The notes below the pieces were generated by a model, which was not told where the DNA came from, searched no databases, and saw nothing but the letters and a program-made list of their open reading frames with translations. Positions 49,614 through 60,000 of a stretch of DNA of 64,000 bases are shown piece by piece (positions within the stretch are counted from its first letter, which is position 1; each line of letters begins with the position of its first letter). This DNA comes from Cylicocyclus nassatus (lineage: Eukaryota; Nematoda; Chromadorea; Rhabditida; Strongylidae). Made by a program: the position numbers and the translations under genes. The stretch spans positions 28,834,040 through 28,898,039 of the forward strand of contig CATQJL010000305.1 of the NCBI GenBank assembly GCA_958299035.1, given 5' to 3'.

Positions 49614-51779
49614 TTATCTCTTTCCGAGTCAGTCGTTCTCTGGGGATACCAGAAAAAGCACTGTAGATCATTTTCTTCTCCGTATTAGTGTCGTCACGGC
49701 AGCTAAGGAGAAAAAGCTGGATCAGCAGAGAGGATTGGTGCAGGAGCGCAGAGTTATCTTAATGGCTCTCTTAACAGCAGGTATAAGCATGAAGTATCAA
49801 GCACTTGATGTGATAGTAGGAAGAATACATATATCTCATTTACACATATCACGTATAGTACAGAGCATTATACTGCGAGCATTCCACTTCAGCTAAGGAG
49901 AACAGAGCAATGAATGGTGCTGCTTTCAAAATTTCAGGATAGTTTAGACATCAGACATTCATCATTATTCCATCTTCACTTTCTTTCACAAAATTTCTCC
50001 ACCGCTGAACTTAGCAGCAGTCGACACGACGCTGCCAACTTCTGCGAGATGCGCTCGCAAGGGGAAGTTTTTCTCGTAGAACTAAAAAAAACTAAAAAGT
50101 AAACTAGAACTCGCTAGAGCAGAGTTTCGCAGAAGACTGGCAGGACGCGGTCCTATTTGCCCAAATAGCGAATAATACTAACAGTATCCGCAAGTTAGAT
50201 GCACATGCTCTACTGGAATGCCAATGTGCAAAGTGCAAAAGCCTCAGTATGTATGACAGCCGAAATGACCCATTTATAGTCGTGTGCGAGTGCAGCTTAT
50301 TATATTAGGGTTATCACTAAAAAATGTGGCACTTACGAAATAACTGGAAGTTTCTCAAGAAAGAGAAGTGATTAGACTTTCCTATTTTGATAGTTGTTAA
50401 AATATGTTATTCTCTTTCAAACAATATCTATATAAGGTCATTTGCGTAATTGATAATTTTTATACTTGCTAAAATGCAAAGTCAGTCACTTAATAATTTA
50501 TGAAGTTTGAACAGTATCTGCGCAGTGAAACATGTGAGACCACCCAAAGTACCACTGCTGGAGGGGGTGGTGGGACTGCCACTAAACCCACGACGGCTTG
50601 ATGGCCTCAACTTTCATAGTCAGGAGATATGGCCATTAACAGCTTCGAGAACAAAAATACGCGTTATTATTCAATTCATTGCAGGTGAACGCATGTTTTG
50701 TAGGCACCATCTGATAGAGCTTTTTACGCTCTATCATCCTTATACAGATCATCTTAGATTTTATCTATCTTGGAAAAATAGGGCAAAACACGATTTTTTT
50801 TTGGTTTTTTGATTTTTTCGTTTTTTTTTCTGAAATTAAAAAGAAATCTCATGCATTTAACATATGTTTGAAAGAGCATAAAGAGCTCTTTTGCATGGTA
50901 TGTCACTTGGTTTATGACTTTATGGTATAGCAGCGCAAGATTGAGAATTGTTCCAAAAACCCTGTCTGAGTTCTTTACTGCGCCACGTGCACGGTTATGA
51001 GAGAGGGGCGGTAACGCGTTGCCAGAATAATAGGCGAAGGTCGGTTATGTAAGCGACGTTTGAGTTGCAGCCTGCTAGTTGTTGGTGAGAACAGAAAACC
51101 TCAAAATGTAATAAAAATCAAGCTGCCCCATTTTTTACCGATCATCCTAATGACAATACGCCTGGGAGGAACTGAGTTTCATCGCTGAAGCTCCAAGAAC
51201 GACCTGGTCTCTTGCTACATTGCAGATTGCATGTGCCTTCGGTCTGCAAACGGAAGTGTTTCCTCCCAGTTCATTCCAGCATGGAGGCAAACTCTGTAAA
51301 CTCAGGCCACCTCTTCGTCGAAGTCTAATCATGACTACATATTCCTTTGTTGCGAAACTTGCTCCTATACGGTGTATAAGTAAGGCGTAATTCACATAGA
51401 AATTTTTTGTAATTTCTACAAGGAATAAGCTCAACATTACAACTATCCTGTTTTCATCCTTGAGTGTATCAAAAGTCATTCATGGCCTGCATAGGATTAT
51501 TTATTTTCCAGCTCTGACACAAGTATTAATCAAAGTAAACAGGGATAATTTGGGACACTTTTTGAAGGAGCTTGGGAACTCAGCAGTTTACTGTCAACGT
51601 TTCGATTTTATAGAGTCCCCTGTATACTTTTTTTAAGTGGAAGATGGGGTGGGGGGGGGGGGGAGGGGGGACACCGGATAGAAGCCTCCTCCTTGTATGC
51701 TAAGTCAGTCAAGAGTGAACTATGGATGTATTGACTTTGGGGTTGATCAACATCAATATTCATTTCTTCCTTACTATCT

Positions 51780-52225
51780 TGTAACCGTGTTGTCATTTTT
51801 GTTGGTATACGGTAGTATTGTGTTTGCGTTGTATTGTTGTGTTGTTAGTGTGTATTAACGTTGAGCTTCTTCCAACTCTGGGGGGGGGGGGGAGAGGCTA
51901 GGTTAGGTTTCTATTTGGAAGGTTGGATGTATGCATCACAGATCAATGAGGGCCTCGAAATTCGCGCCAAAATCTATTGATCTCTTGATTACCCCGCTAT
52001 TTTTTTACAGTGATTGCCTCACTCTCGGTCCAGCCTTGTTTAGTGTTGCACTGCTCCCTTTTGTCTTTCTCTCATTTCTTTATTGTCGGCGTGTTTTCTT
52101 GGTATTCTCTTTTGTTGCGTTGCTGTTACCCTTTTGATAAAAGGTTGTTTTTTTCTCCTGTGGTCGAGTTAAGAACCGCGATAAAGAACCGCACTGTTGG
52201 GTCGGATAGGTTACTCTTTTCCGCC
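51780..52225 (+). repeat. Left long direct (LTR-like) repeat
   Basis: 446 bp starting TGTAACCGTG. It shares long identical blocks with the right repeat, for example GGTCCAGCCTTGTTTAGTGT and TTTATTGTCGGCGTGTTTT. It contains a 13-G tract near 51880 that is only six G in the right copy. Confidence 0.8.
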
Positions 52226-52311
52226 GCTTGGGGTCGAACCACTGACTTGACTACAGCGGAAGCGTCAACGACCTTCCGCAATAAGGAGACAGGGGCACTT
52301 ACAGCTCCCAT

Positions 52312-52683
52312 TTGAAGGGTTGGAGCGGCGGTCGCTCGCCCGCTACATATCAATATTTGAGCAAGAGAGGGACCCCGATAAGAGGGATTTTCTCAAGAAG
52401 GACAGAAAACACATTCATTACGACTTCGGGTGTCCAGAAGGCGTACGTATTCTGTAAGAGGCACTGTTTCCACACAATGCGTGATCTGATGAGGCATGAC
52501 GGGAGCAGCCTGCGGATGAGATACAATGGAAATTGTGGATTAACCATTAATCAAGTGAATGCTCTCGTTAACGAAGGAGTACAATTTGCTGTGTCGCACT
52601 CATGGAGTGATATCAAGGTGGAGAAGAAGAAGGAGCGGACAATGCTGATACTGCCGCAAGGCTTTCGCACCATAGGCATGTGA
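52312..52683 (+). pseudogene. Internal open frame 1 of the LTR-type element
   Basis: 124 codons open to a TGA, without an ATG near its 5' end. Encodes a basic, Cys/His-containing region (VFCKRHCFHTMRDLMRHDG). The family is not recognised. It overlaps the next frame (shifted by -1) by 73 nt, so it may be one piece of a single broken gag-like gene, or the two may be linked by frameshifting. Confidence 0.4.
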
Positions 52684-53009
52684 TAAAGTTCCGCGAGACG
52701 ACGACAGCTTTTGTATATAAAGGACTTCCAGACGTGTGCTTCAAACTAAAGGAACTGCAGCAGCCATACAATCGCATATTCGTCGGGCCGACGAACAAGG
52801 AAATACCCCTTGAGGGTGAATGGATGAAGTTGACGATGGCTTTCACGAATGCAGTGCGAGGTGGAGGAAAGTTGATAGCGGTAGCACCACCACGCGGAGA
52901 GCCAGGATGGGAAGCCACTCGATTAAAAACAATCGAGATGATAAATACTATTCGTGAAGCCGCATACGCCAGCTGTATTAACGTCATCACAAAGATACTC
53001 AAACTCTAG
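52611..53009 (+). pseudogene. Internal open frame 2 of the LTR-type element
   Basis: Open from the codon after a TGA at 52608 to the stop at 53009. Encodes an acidic start (GEEEGADNADTAARL) then a mixed region with FVGPTNKEIPLEGEW and AVAPPRGEPGWEATRLKTIE. No known domain. It lies between frame 1 and frame 3 with overlaps on both sides. Confidence 0.4.
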
Positions 53010-53346
53010 TGTTGCCGAGCCTGCTCTTGCAGTAGGGATAAGATCCCGCCCTAGTGCATCGTCTGGATATCCAGAGGCAGTGGTATGGGACTTCGTCAGC
53101 ACTTTGGTCGGTTATGTGAAAGGGGATATAACCATGGACCCAATCGAAAAAGTGGAGAAGCCTCGCGAAGCCAAAGGTCACAGCAGACCCCAGCAGCGCC
53201 ACTTCAGTGATTATCGATACGGGCAAGGATTGCCCAGTCGAGGAGGACGACCTGCCCAACAGGAGCGAGCATTCGGACGCTCAACAGGATACTTCGATCA
53301 TGGACAAGAAGCATACAGATACGGACAACGCCCATTCGGATTCTAG
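52954..53346 (+). pseudogene. Internal open frame 3 of the LTR-type element
   Basis: Returns to the frame of open frame 1. After VVWDFVSTLVGYVKGDITMD it becomes rich in Arg, Gly, Gln and Tyr (RYGQGLPSRGGRPAQQERAF), like the RNA-binding ends of some gag proteins, without a zinc knuckle. Read on past its stop, the same frame is still Arg/Gly-rich (GRRRGQPGRRGRFYPY). Confidence 0.4.
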
Positions 53347-53521
53347 CACAGCTATCCAGGACGCAGACGCGGACAACCAGGACGACGCGGACGTTTTTAT
53401 CCATATTGAGTGTCGGGACGCCACTCGTTGTGGGGGGGGGGGTGTAACCGTGCTGTTATTTTTGTTGATATACGGTAGTATTGTGTTTGCGTTGTATTGT
53501 TGTGTTGTTGCTGTGTATTAA
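53207..53521 (+). other. Overlapping acidic open frame 4 of the LTR-type element
   Basis: 105 codons in a third frame over the Arg/Gly-rich region, very rich in Asp (DADADNQDDADVFIHIE) and then hydrophobic as it enters the right repeat. The acidic and Arg/Gly-rich readings are two frames of one repetitive GAC/CGA-type sequence, so at most one is likely used. Confidence 0.25.
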
Positions 53522-53896
53522 TGTTGAGCTTCTTCCAATTCTGGGGGGCTAGGTTAGGATATTTGGAAGGTTGGATGTATGCATCACAGATCAGCGAGGG
53601 CCGCGAAATGCGCGCCAAAATCTATTGATCTCTTGATTGCTCCGCCATTTTTTTCAGTGATTGCCTCACTCTCGGTCCAGCCTTGTTTAGTGTTGCATTG
53701 CTCCCTTTTGTCTTTCTCTCATTTCTTTATTGTCGGCGTGTTTTTTGGTATTCTCTTTTGTTGCGTTGCTGCTACCCTTTTGATAAAGGGTTTTTTCTCC
53801 TGTGGTCGAGTTAGTAAAAACCACGATAAAGAACCGCACCGTTGGGTCGGGTATCTAGACAAATTCTTTTGTTTGTTTTACTTACCCTTTTCCGCC
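53443..53896 (+). repeat. Right long direct (LTR-like) repeat
   Basis: 454 bp aligned to 51780-52225. Differences are scattered substitutions and small indels. Near the right end it has about 30 extra bases (TCTAGACAAATTC region). Directly preceded by a poly-G run. Confidence 0.8.
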
Positions 53897-54059
53897 ACTA
53901 TATATCTCTAAGTTATGTTTTATTATCTCGTAGGCCTCTCTTTTTTTCTCAAAGTATTTGTCAAAGTACAATATAAACTGTCACTTTAAAAGACGGTGCT
54001 GCCTGGCGGCGTGCGTGACTTTACGATGAGAAACTCCTTTAGAGAGGACGCAGGCTTGA

Positions 54060-55215
54060 CCAATGTCCCCTGTGCTTATATAGTGTTAATTTTGAGGGCC
54101 TTCCGCTCTCTCCTATGTTTTCCCGCATCCCTGACATTCAATCATATAAACTCCTCCTTGCAAGACACAGATTTGTTAATCTCACAGTGTAAGCATCCAC
54201 AGCAAATTCCTTCATATATTCATGTGCTTATGAGGATGTCTTCAAATTAGGAAGCGATGAAAATGCCAGTTTTATCGGAAGTCTTGAGGCTTGACTAATT
54301 GATCTAGCTCTCAAGCGACTTTTTCTCCAAAACAAGGCGGTGTAAGTGTAAACCCATCTGGAGCTGCTTGGGGCTACAATCTCCGGTATCCATTTTCTTC
54401 GAGAAAGCTATCAACAAAATAATCTACCTGGTCATTTATGGATAAGCAAAGCTTTTTCCTCGCTTGTAAGAAATTCCGGATGTTGGCGTCCATGTATAGT
54501 AGTTGTGCACTACGTTAATGCATATAATGTTGGATAAAGTGGGTTTCTTGTACCGCAGATGTTCGACTTGACTCCAGATAATCTTTACCTTGATGTCCCA
54601 GAATTGTAGAAATCCATCGTTTTTTTTCGAAGCTTTCCATTGTGAAGGAGATATACTGCCAACCATGTCGAGTTCTTCGAACGTCGTTTCACAGTTTTCT
54701 TCAGTAGCACTGATATTGAAAATGTCATTCACATTATTAGAAGATGATGTCCGACGTTAAGGTAGTCTTTTTGATATGATTAAAAAATACCATTGCAAGT
54801 AACGGTGCGATTCGGTTTCCCATAGCTAATGTCCTTCTTTGTTTGAAGATGTTTTTGTCAAAGGGAAAAGCGTTGCACGAAAGTACGGCATACAGCATGC
54901 GTCGTACACTGTCAATGTTAAGAGAAAGAGTTGAGATTTGGGTTTGTTTTTTCAAATGAGTCAACACTGCATTTACAGCATGCTCATTATCCACATTTGT
55001 ATGAAGGGAAACCGCGTCGAAGCTTGCATAGCATGCGGACTCTGTTATTTCGCATATGAGCCGACAAAAATGCTCCCGCCTTCATGATGTGTGCCTCACG
55101 AATTGGAATAAGGGAGAAAGAATCTTTACCAGCAATCAGCTTAATTTGCCTCAGGTCGTCCGCATAATATTAGTGCATACCCTCGATACATAGAGCCACG
55201 TACTCTGGTAACCTT
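54060..55215 (-). pseudogene. Penelope-like retroelement remnant (reverse transcriptase)
   Basis: Read on the minus strand, reverse-transcriptase blocks appear in order. SFDAVSLHTNV (near 55020-54990) is palm motif A, LAMGNRIAPLLAMVFF (near 54810) is motif B, and VNDIFNISATEENCETTFEE (near 54730-54670) is motif C with the catalytic Asp pair changed to Asn-Asp. Downstream LRYKKPTLSNI and a weak SLPNLKTS resemble the post-palm and linker parts of Penelope-like elements. Several stops and frameshifts break the frame, and no GIY-YIG endonuclease is clear. Dead copy. A relationship to other single-domain RTs cannot be excluded. Confidence 0.75.
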
Positions 55216-55267
55216 CACTTTGAGGGCTAATGGGGGACACAACCTTCACCTGGAAAAAAACAGAAGT

Positions 55268-55290
55268 CATCCGGGGCTTCGCCCCGGATG
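55268..55290. repeat. GC-rich perfect hairpin, 10-bp arms, 3-nt loop
   Basis: CATCCGGGGC, TTC, GCCCCGGATG. It stands out against AT-rich surroundings, just outside the Penelope-like remnant. Function unknown. Confidence 0.6.
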
Positions 55291-55690
55291 TTATTATCAC
55301 TATATCGGAACGAATGTTAATGAATCAAATATAGGGGATAATATCTTCAGCTTATCTCAGCAAGACCGAGAATTGCGTTTTCATAGCCTTGTTTACCTTA
55401 AAAAGAAGGTTTCTGTGGAATTTTCACCAGAATTCAAAACAAAATTTTTTAGTTGTACTCTCATTTGAACAAAATCGGATTTCAGAAGTTCAGGAAAGCT
55501 ATTGGAGTTGAATAAAAAAGAGTAACTGCGCTTAATTCTTGCGCAGAGAGTCGCGCACGAAAACGCTAGTCTATCTCGTTAATGAGTGATTATCAAAGCT
55601 TGGGACGTTGTCACTTCTCCTCGTCGTGTGACGACGATCAGAATGATATATAATGTTGCAGGATTTCATTGAGACCCCGCGGAAATCTAC

Positions 55691-55807
55691 TACCAGAGCC
55701 AAATGCCCCGACGGCTCTGGTCTGTCTCCGCTGCTCGTCTGCGTCTCCGCGCGCTGCGCGCTACCTCGTTACCCCAAACGCGGGGCGCGGCGCATTTGGC
55801 TCTGGTA
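55691..55807. mobile_element. Small GC-rich MITE, 117 bp
   Basis: TACCAGAGCCAAATG at the left is mirrored by CATTTGGCTCTGGTA at the right. The interior is GC-rich (CGCGCGCTGCGCGC). If the outer TA is the duplicated target, this is a Tc1/mariner-type MITE. Confidence 0.65.
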
Positions 55808-57558
55808 CCCTTTTCTTCGCTGTTTCGAATCCAGTTTTAGCAAGCCATATATCAAATTGAAGCTCTTGATCTCTATTTTCACGCTGACAACGTCCCAGAA
55901 CCACATTTCTTGATTTGATTGAGAAATCCGGCAAAAATCTTGTTTCCAAAATCTCTTGTTTTTCTCCTAGTTTAACTCCTTTCACGTGGTTTTTTTCGTG
56001 CATTCTATAGATCTTGCTTCTGTTCATAATGCAGACAACCATTCAGCCCTTATCTCTTCGATTATGGTCAAATTTTTTGCGAAAAATCGTAAAATGTCCG
56101 CTTTTCTTTACCTTGTTCTGTTTCAGTGCTTTCGCATCGATTTTTTCCAGTTTGGGCGATTATCGCTCAGAACAATAAGCGCAACAATCCAGACAATGTC
56201 CCATGAAACAGGAACGTCATTGCGGGGGTAAAAATTTAAAGGACGCATCAAAAATTAAAACCCCGTGTTGCGAATTGCTGGTCCTAGAGTGAAAACTTGC
56301 ACTTTGAAAAACCGCCAAATGAAAGATTTCAGACCTCTTTGCAGCGTTTTTATCCGCTTTTCAGCAGCTTCTTTCGCTTTTTATATCTGTTTTACGTCAT
56401 ATTCTCTTCTCTGATCTTCTGTAAACAACCTTCACAATTTATGACGTCAGATGTTCAAACGACCTTCACTTTTGACGCCCTGTCTCTGGACTATCGAAGG
56501 TATGATTAGTGGTCTTATTCACATCCTGCAATAAAAATAATCGTGTTTCAACTACAGTTGGTGATTTCTGCGTATTTTGCGCTTTTTATGCGTTTCTGCG
56601 TTTCGCTTGATTAACGTGCCATTGTTCATAATGTCCATCTCTTCACCTTACATATCTAGAGCAAATACTCCCCCAGGTGGCTCGATCTGTTTATGTTTTC
56701 CTTCCTCTTTAGGTACAAATCAAAGTGATTTTGAACGTATAACTGCCACGGGGTATATGGATTGACTGTTCACCAGATCGAACGCACAGCAAGAATACGG
56801 GCTTGCGCAGCCGTTTATCAACTCAAACTCGGGTAATCAAACCCAAGTACAATGAAGTACATAGCAACATGTTTCGCTCATTATTCACTCATGCGAATAA
56901 TGAACGAAAAAAAAATGCACTTTAATTCAAATCAACTGAATGAAAAACATGCCAAACTAGCGCAAAATACCAATAATGACACACAAACGCATGAGTGCAA
57001 GCAATCTGAGATGGTAAAGAAGCTCAAAGATAGCAATGGAATGAAGCAGGGGCAAGGCAATCGATACTTATGTATTTACTGTACTCACTGTACTTTACTT
57101 ATGTACGCCGAGCGCGAGCTCAGCCGCTAACACAAAAAGATTTCGACGCTGATGCTTCAATACCGTGTCCTGATCGCAGCGATACGAATCTCGTTTGATG
57201 TAAGCGGTAAGTATGGGTTCATCTCTTGCGTTTTTTGCGACCCGGGGTGGATTTATCAATCTTCTGTACAAGTAGGGGTTTCTGTACAGGTCATAACCCG
57301 CATAGGCGCTGGCGCTAACGTCTGCCATACATAAAGCAAGTTTGGGAGACTACAGACGGGACAGATTCTCGGCAGCGCGAGCTGCCGCATACCAAGAACA
57401 GATGCTGGAGTGAAGTTTGCAGATCGCATTCGCAAAAAAAACTTAGTGTTTTTTACTTTTTGCTCTTTGTTTTTCACTGGCGCACTGACGTGCTTATGTA
57501 CATGTTTACTGACCTTGTTCAACAATAGTATAGTTAGAAAGTAACTCATTTTTTCTTA

Positions 57559-57968
57559 CAAGGGAAAGATAATTGGTATAAGTAGCTTTTGCAATATGTT
57601 ATACATCAAAATGCTAGCCTTGAAACGCTGATCTCGAAACACCTTCGTGAGCTGCGAAACGCTTTTCTAATTGTAAGAAGAATTAGCGCTTGTAAAAACG
57701 CTAGCGCGAACCTACCGAAACCAAACGGGCATCCATTGTGCAATAATCAAGCGCTAACTAGCAGACCATTCGAGATCTTGAGCACTTATCGCAATTACTC
57801 GTATCCTTGTGCAAACTCGTAAGATGGAAAAGACGTTTCTTCTGCATAATCGTTGCGCAGATAACAAATACAGTATTGAACTTGACCTTTCAAGGCGATT
57901 GTCATGACCGTGGCCTTTCATATGTCACATATCGAAAGGCCACGGTCGAGAAGTATCCTCTCCCTGTT
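57559..57968. mobile_element. Diverged member of the TAA/TTA palindrome family C
   Basis: Begins CAAGGGAAAGATAATTGGTA after TTA, and an inner block with GAAACGCTGATC matches copy 2. The right end near 57950-57968 (GTATCCTCTCCC) corresponds to the TATCCTTCCC end of copy 2 but the tip is altered. Boundary approximate. Confidence 0.5.
57906..57948. repeat. Perfect 14-bp hairpin inside the diverged family C element
   Basis: GACCGTGGCCTTTC and GAAAGGCCACGGTC with a 14-nt loop. The copy at 47152 has the related CGGTCACCGTGGCCG near its left end. Confidence 0.6.
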
Positions 57969-58189
57969 GGAACTGCCGGAAAGGGCCAAAATCGTGCTTG
58001 ATATCAGCGACTTACCACACATCTTTGTTTTCACTACATTTCATAGCATGATGAGTATTTAACGTTGCAAAATCTTGCATACTAAAAGATAAGCCACTCG
58101 AAACAAACTGACTGATCAGAACTGATTTCTGGGTGGTACTAGGTCCTATGTTCTGTCTAGCCTGTGCGCATGTAGGTGATATTTCACAT

Positions 58190-58935
58190 TTCTAATATAT
58201 ATGCTATACCAACCACCATTGGTTATACGACGCGGCGTCTGCGGCGACTCGACGATGCAATGCGACGGGTGCGAACTCTGCTGTGCGTTAAAGGGTTTCT
58301 TCATACTACGCCGCGCACGCCACGTACGCCGCGCACGCCGCGTGCGCCAGGTACGCCGCGCACGCAGCATACGCCGCTGCAGCGGAAGGGAAATATGGAA
58401 ATATGAAGAAGAGAAATCTTTTCATCCAGCGATGTGTTTGTAAGGAGATGTTAACAGCGCAAATATACAACCAGCAACAACATACAATCATACAACCATA
58501 TATACTACCAATATACAACCACATGACGCAATGTGCAGTCATTTACGATACAAAATGTGAAACTCAAAAGTAGAGAGAGCACAACAACCTATGTCATTCC
58601 ATCAATCATTGATATAGACAAAGGATAGTCAGGATAAACAAGGCAAAAGAGAAAAAATGCATAATGTGAAGGAACACTATTGCGGGACACAAATGTGCAG
58701 CAAATATAGAGATACATGAAAAAAAGGGGAGCTTTGCTGCCGTGAGCATATTTCCATTGCGCTGCGGCGGCGTACGCGGCGTACGCTGCGTGCGCGGCGT
58801 ACGTGGCGTACGTGGCGTAAGCGGCGTAGCGGCGTGGTATGAAGGAACCCAAAGCCTGTCGCATGCGGTGCGTCCTCGCAGGGCATGCCGTGCGGGGCCG
58901 ATACTGGCTGATACAGCATATATGCATTCTAAACC
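58190..58935. mobile_element. Foldback element with arms of 9-bp GC-rich tandem repeats
   Basis: Between about 58310 and 58380 runs a tandem of 9-bp units close to TACGCCGCG; between about 58763 and 58838 runs the inverse (GCGTACGCG). GGGTTTCTTCATACTACGCC and GGCGTGGTATGAAGGAACCC pair just outside, and AT-rich ATATATGCT / AGCATATATG mark the ends. The 9-bp period leaves several frames open with Arg-Thr-Pro or Ala-rich repeats, which are not genes. Confidence 0.75.
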
Positions 58936-59323
58936 GTGAAAGTTATAATCTCGACCATCTTTGCAAAGTAGTGCAATTTATTCGCTGTTACAAAGTTCTA
59001 GATTTCGTACGTAATGCTTACAGTTTTGAATAGGTATGAATCGAATGAGAAGAATATCGTATTTACAAGTGTTGCCAAATTCTCAATTCCATTGTTGACT
59101 AGAGAGATGACAAAGATTCGCAGCAGAACTTTATTACAAAAGAAAGGGACAAGGTTTGAAAACAAAGTAATTCAGCAATTATATCGAAGCTAGGTACTTC
59201 TAAATCTAGTGCTGCAGTAACACAAGAGTATTCTTTTCATGGAGTTCAGCTCTATAAACAACAATACATAATATCATTTTATAAACTGGGAAGGCTGCGA
59301 ATGAATAACACTAGTGCTTGCAG

Positions 59324-59515
59324 AGTCCACAATTTCCGTACTTTTTTGGACATCGAACCAGGATCAGGCTTACGTGTGCGATCTGGCAAGTTTGGCCATG
59401 TTGTACGGCAGACCCGATCTCGACAGATTGGGATCCGCAGCTCGTTTAGGCCATTCGCTCCAGAGTTTTATTGAGGGATGGGCGCTTTCGCTTGTCCATG
59501 CACTCGTTTATAATG
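59324..59515 (+). CDS. Orphan internal exon of an unidentified gene
   Basis: Acceptor CTTGCAG and donor AATG|GTAGGT bracket 64 codons in phase 1-1, reading STISVLFWTSNQDQAYVCDL, ASLAMLYGRPDLDRLGSAAR and LGHSLQSFIEGWALSLVHAL. The composition and absence of repeats look like genuine helical protein. I do not recognise the family. It lies 13.6 kb past the PMCA end, on the same strand, and is most simply an exon of the next gene, whose other exons were not found here. Confidence 0.6.
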
Positions 59516-60000
59516 GTAGGTAAAACACTGCCCAAACTGAGCGCGACATTGATAAATATCGCCTTTGACCAGGATGGGGAGGGCAGTGTGCACATTGCAG
59601 TGACACACAATTCCATACGACTTGACCAAACTGCAGTTATAGTTGCAACATTTGTGAATTGGTACGGGCGATGGCATAGCAGTCGTAGAATTATGCCTTA
59701 AATTTCGAAATTTCTGTTTTCTCTTTTAATTACAAGTATGTCCATGGATCTGGCACTATCTATACCCACTGCTTCTATTCAATTATTTAATTTCGGCCTA
59801 AGTTTTCGTCGCGCTTTCTTTTCAAAGTGATTTAGATGCTCAAAGAATGAAAAGCAGAAGAAATCTAAGAAGAAATCACAATGAGAAATTTGCGAATTTG
59901 CAAAATGAAGTAAACGAATAGATACCTGTGATGAGACGGGATATCTTCTTGTACGGAAATAACGTTGAACTTTATACGGAAATGAGAACAAGTAAATCTA

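Larger units (their letters stand above)
51780..53896 (+). mobile_element. Compact LTR-type retroelement, about 2.1 kb, no polymerase seen
   Basis: Two direct repeats of about 450 bp (51780-52225 and 53443-53896) bracket about 1.2 kb of internal sequence. Both begin TGTAACCGTG and end in ...CTTTTCCGCC. A run of ten or more G sits directly before the right repeat, where a polypurine tract belongs, and TGGGGTCGAACC follows the left repeat, where a primer site belongs. ACTAT occurs just outside both ends (51773-51777, 53897-53901). The interior is almost fully open in overlapping frames, but no reverse transcriptase, integrase or protease motif is visible. I read it as a non-autonomous, partly decayed LTR retrotransposon with gag-like coding sequence. 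Confidence 0.7.
45709..59323. other. Gene-poor, transposon-rich zone (13.6 kb)
   Basis: The isoform B 3' UTR should lie at its left edge. The rest holds the TAA palindromes at 47152, 48173 and 57559, the PIF-like palindrome at 48902, the LTR-flanked element at 51780, the Penelope-like remnant at 54060, small inverted repeats at 55268, 55691 and 57906, and the 9-bp-repeat foldback at 58190. No host exon with conserved content was recognised. Confidence 0.65.

Noticed and set aside
52226..52320. tRNA-like or B-box-like sequence on the minus strand (GGTTCGACCCC)
   Set aside because: A B-box match is present but no cloverleaf could be drawn; position fits better as the primer-site region of the LTR element.
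58301..58543. Arg-rich, Thr-Pro-rich and Ala/Tyr-rich open frames
   Set aside because: Products of 9-bp tandem repeats that keep several frames open on both strands.
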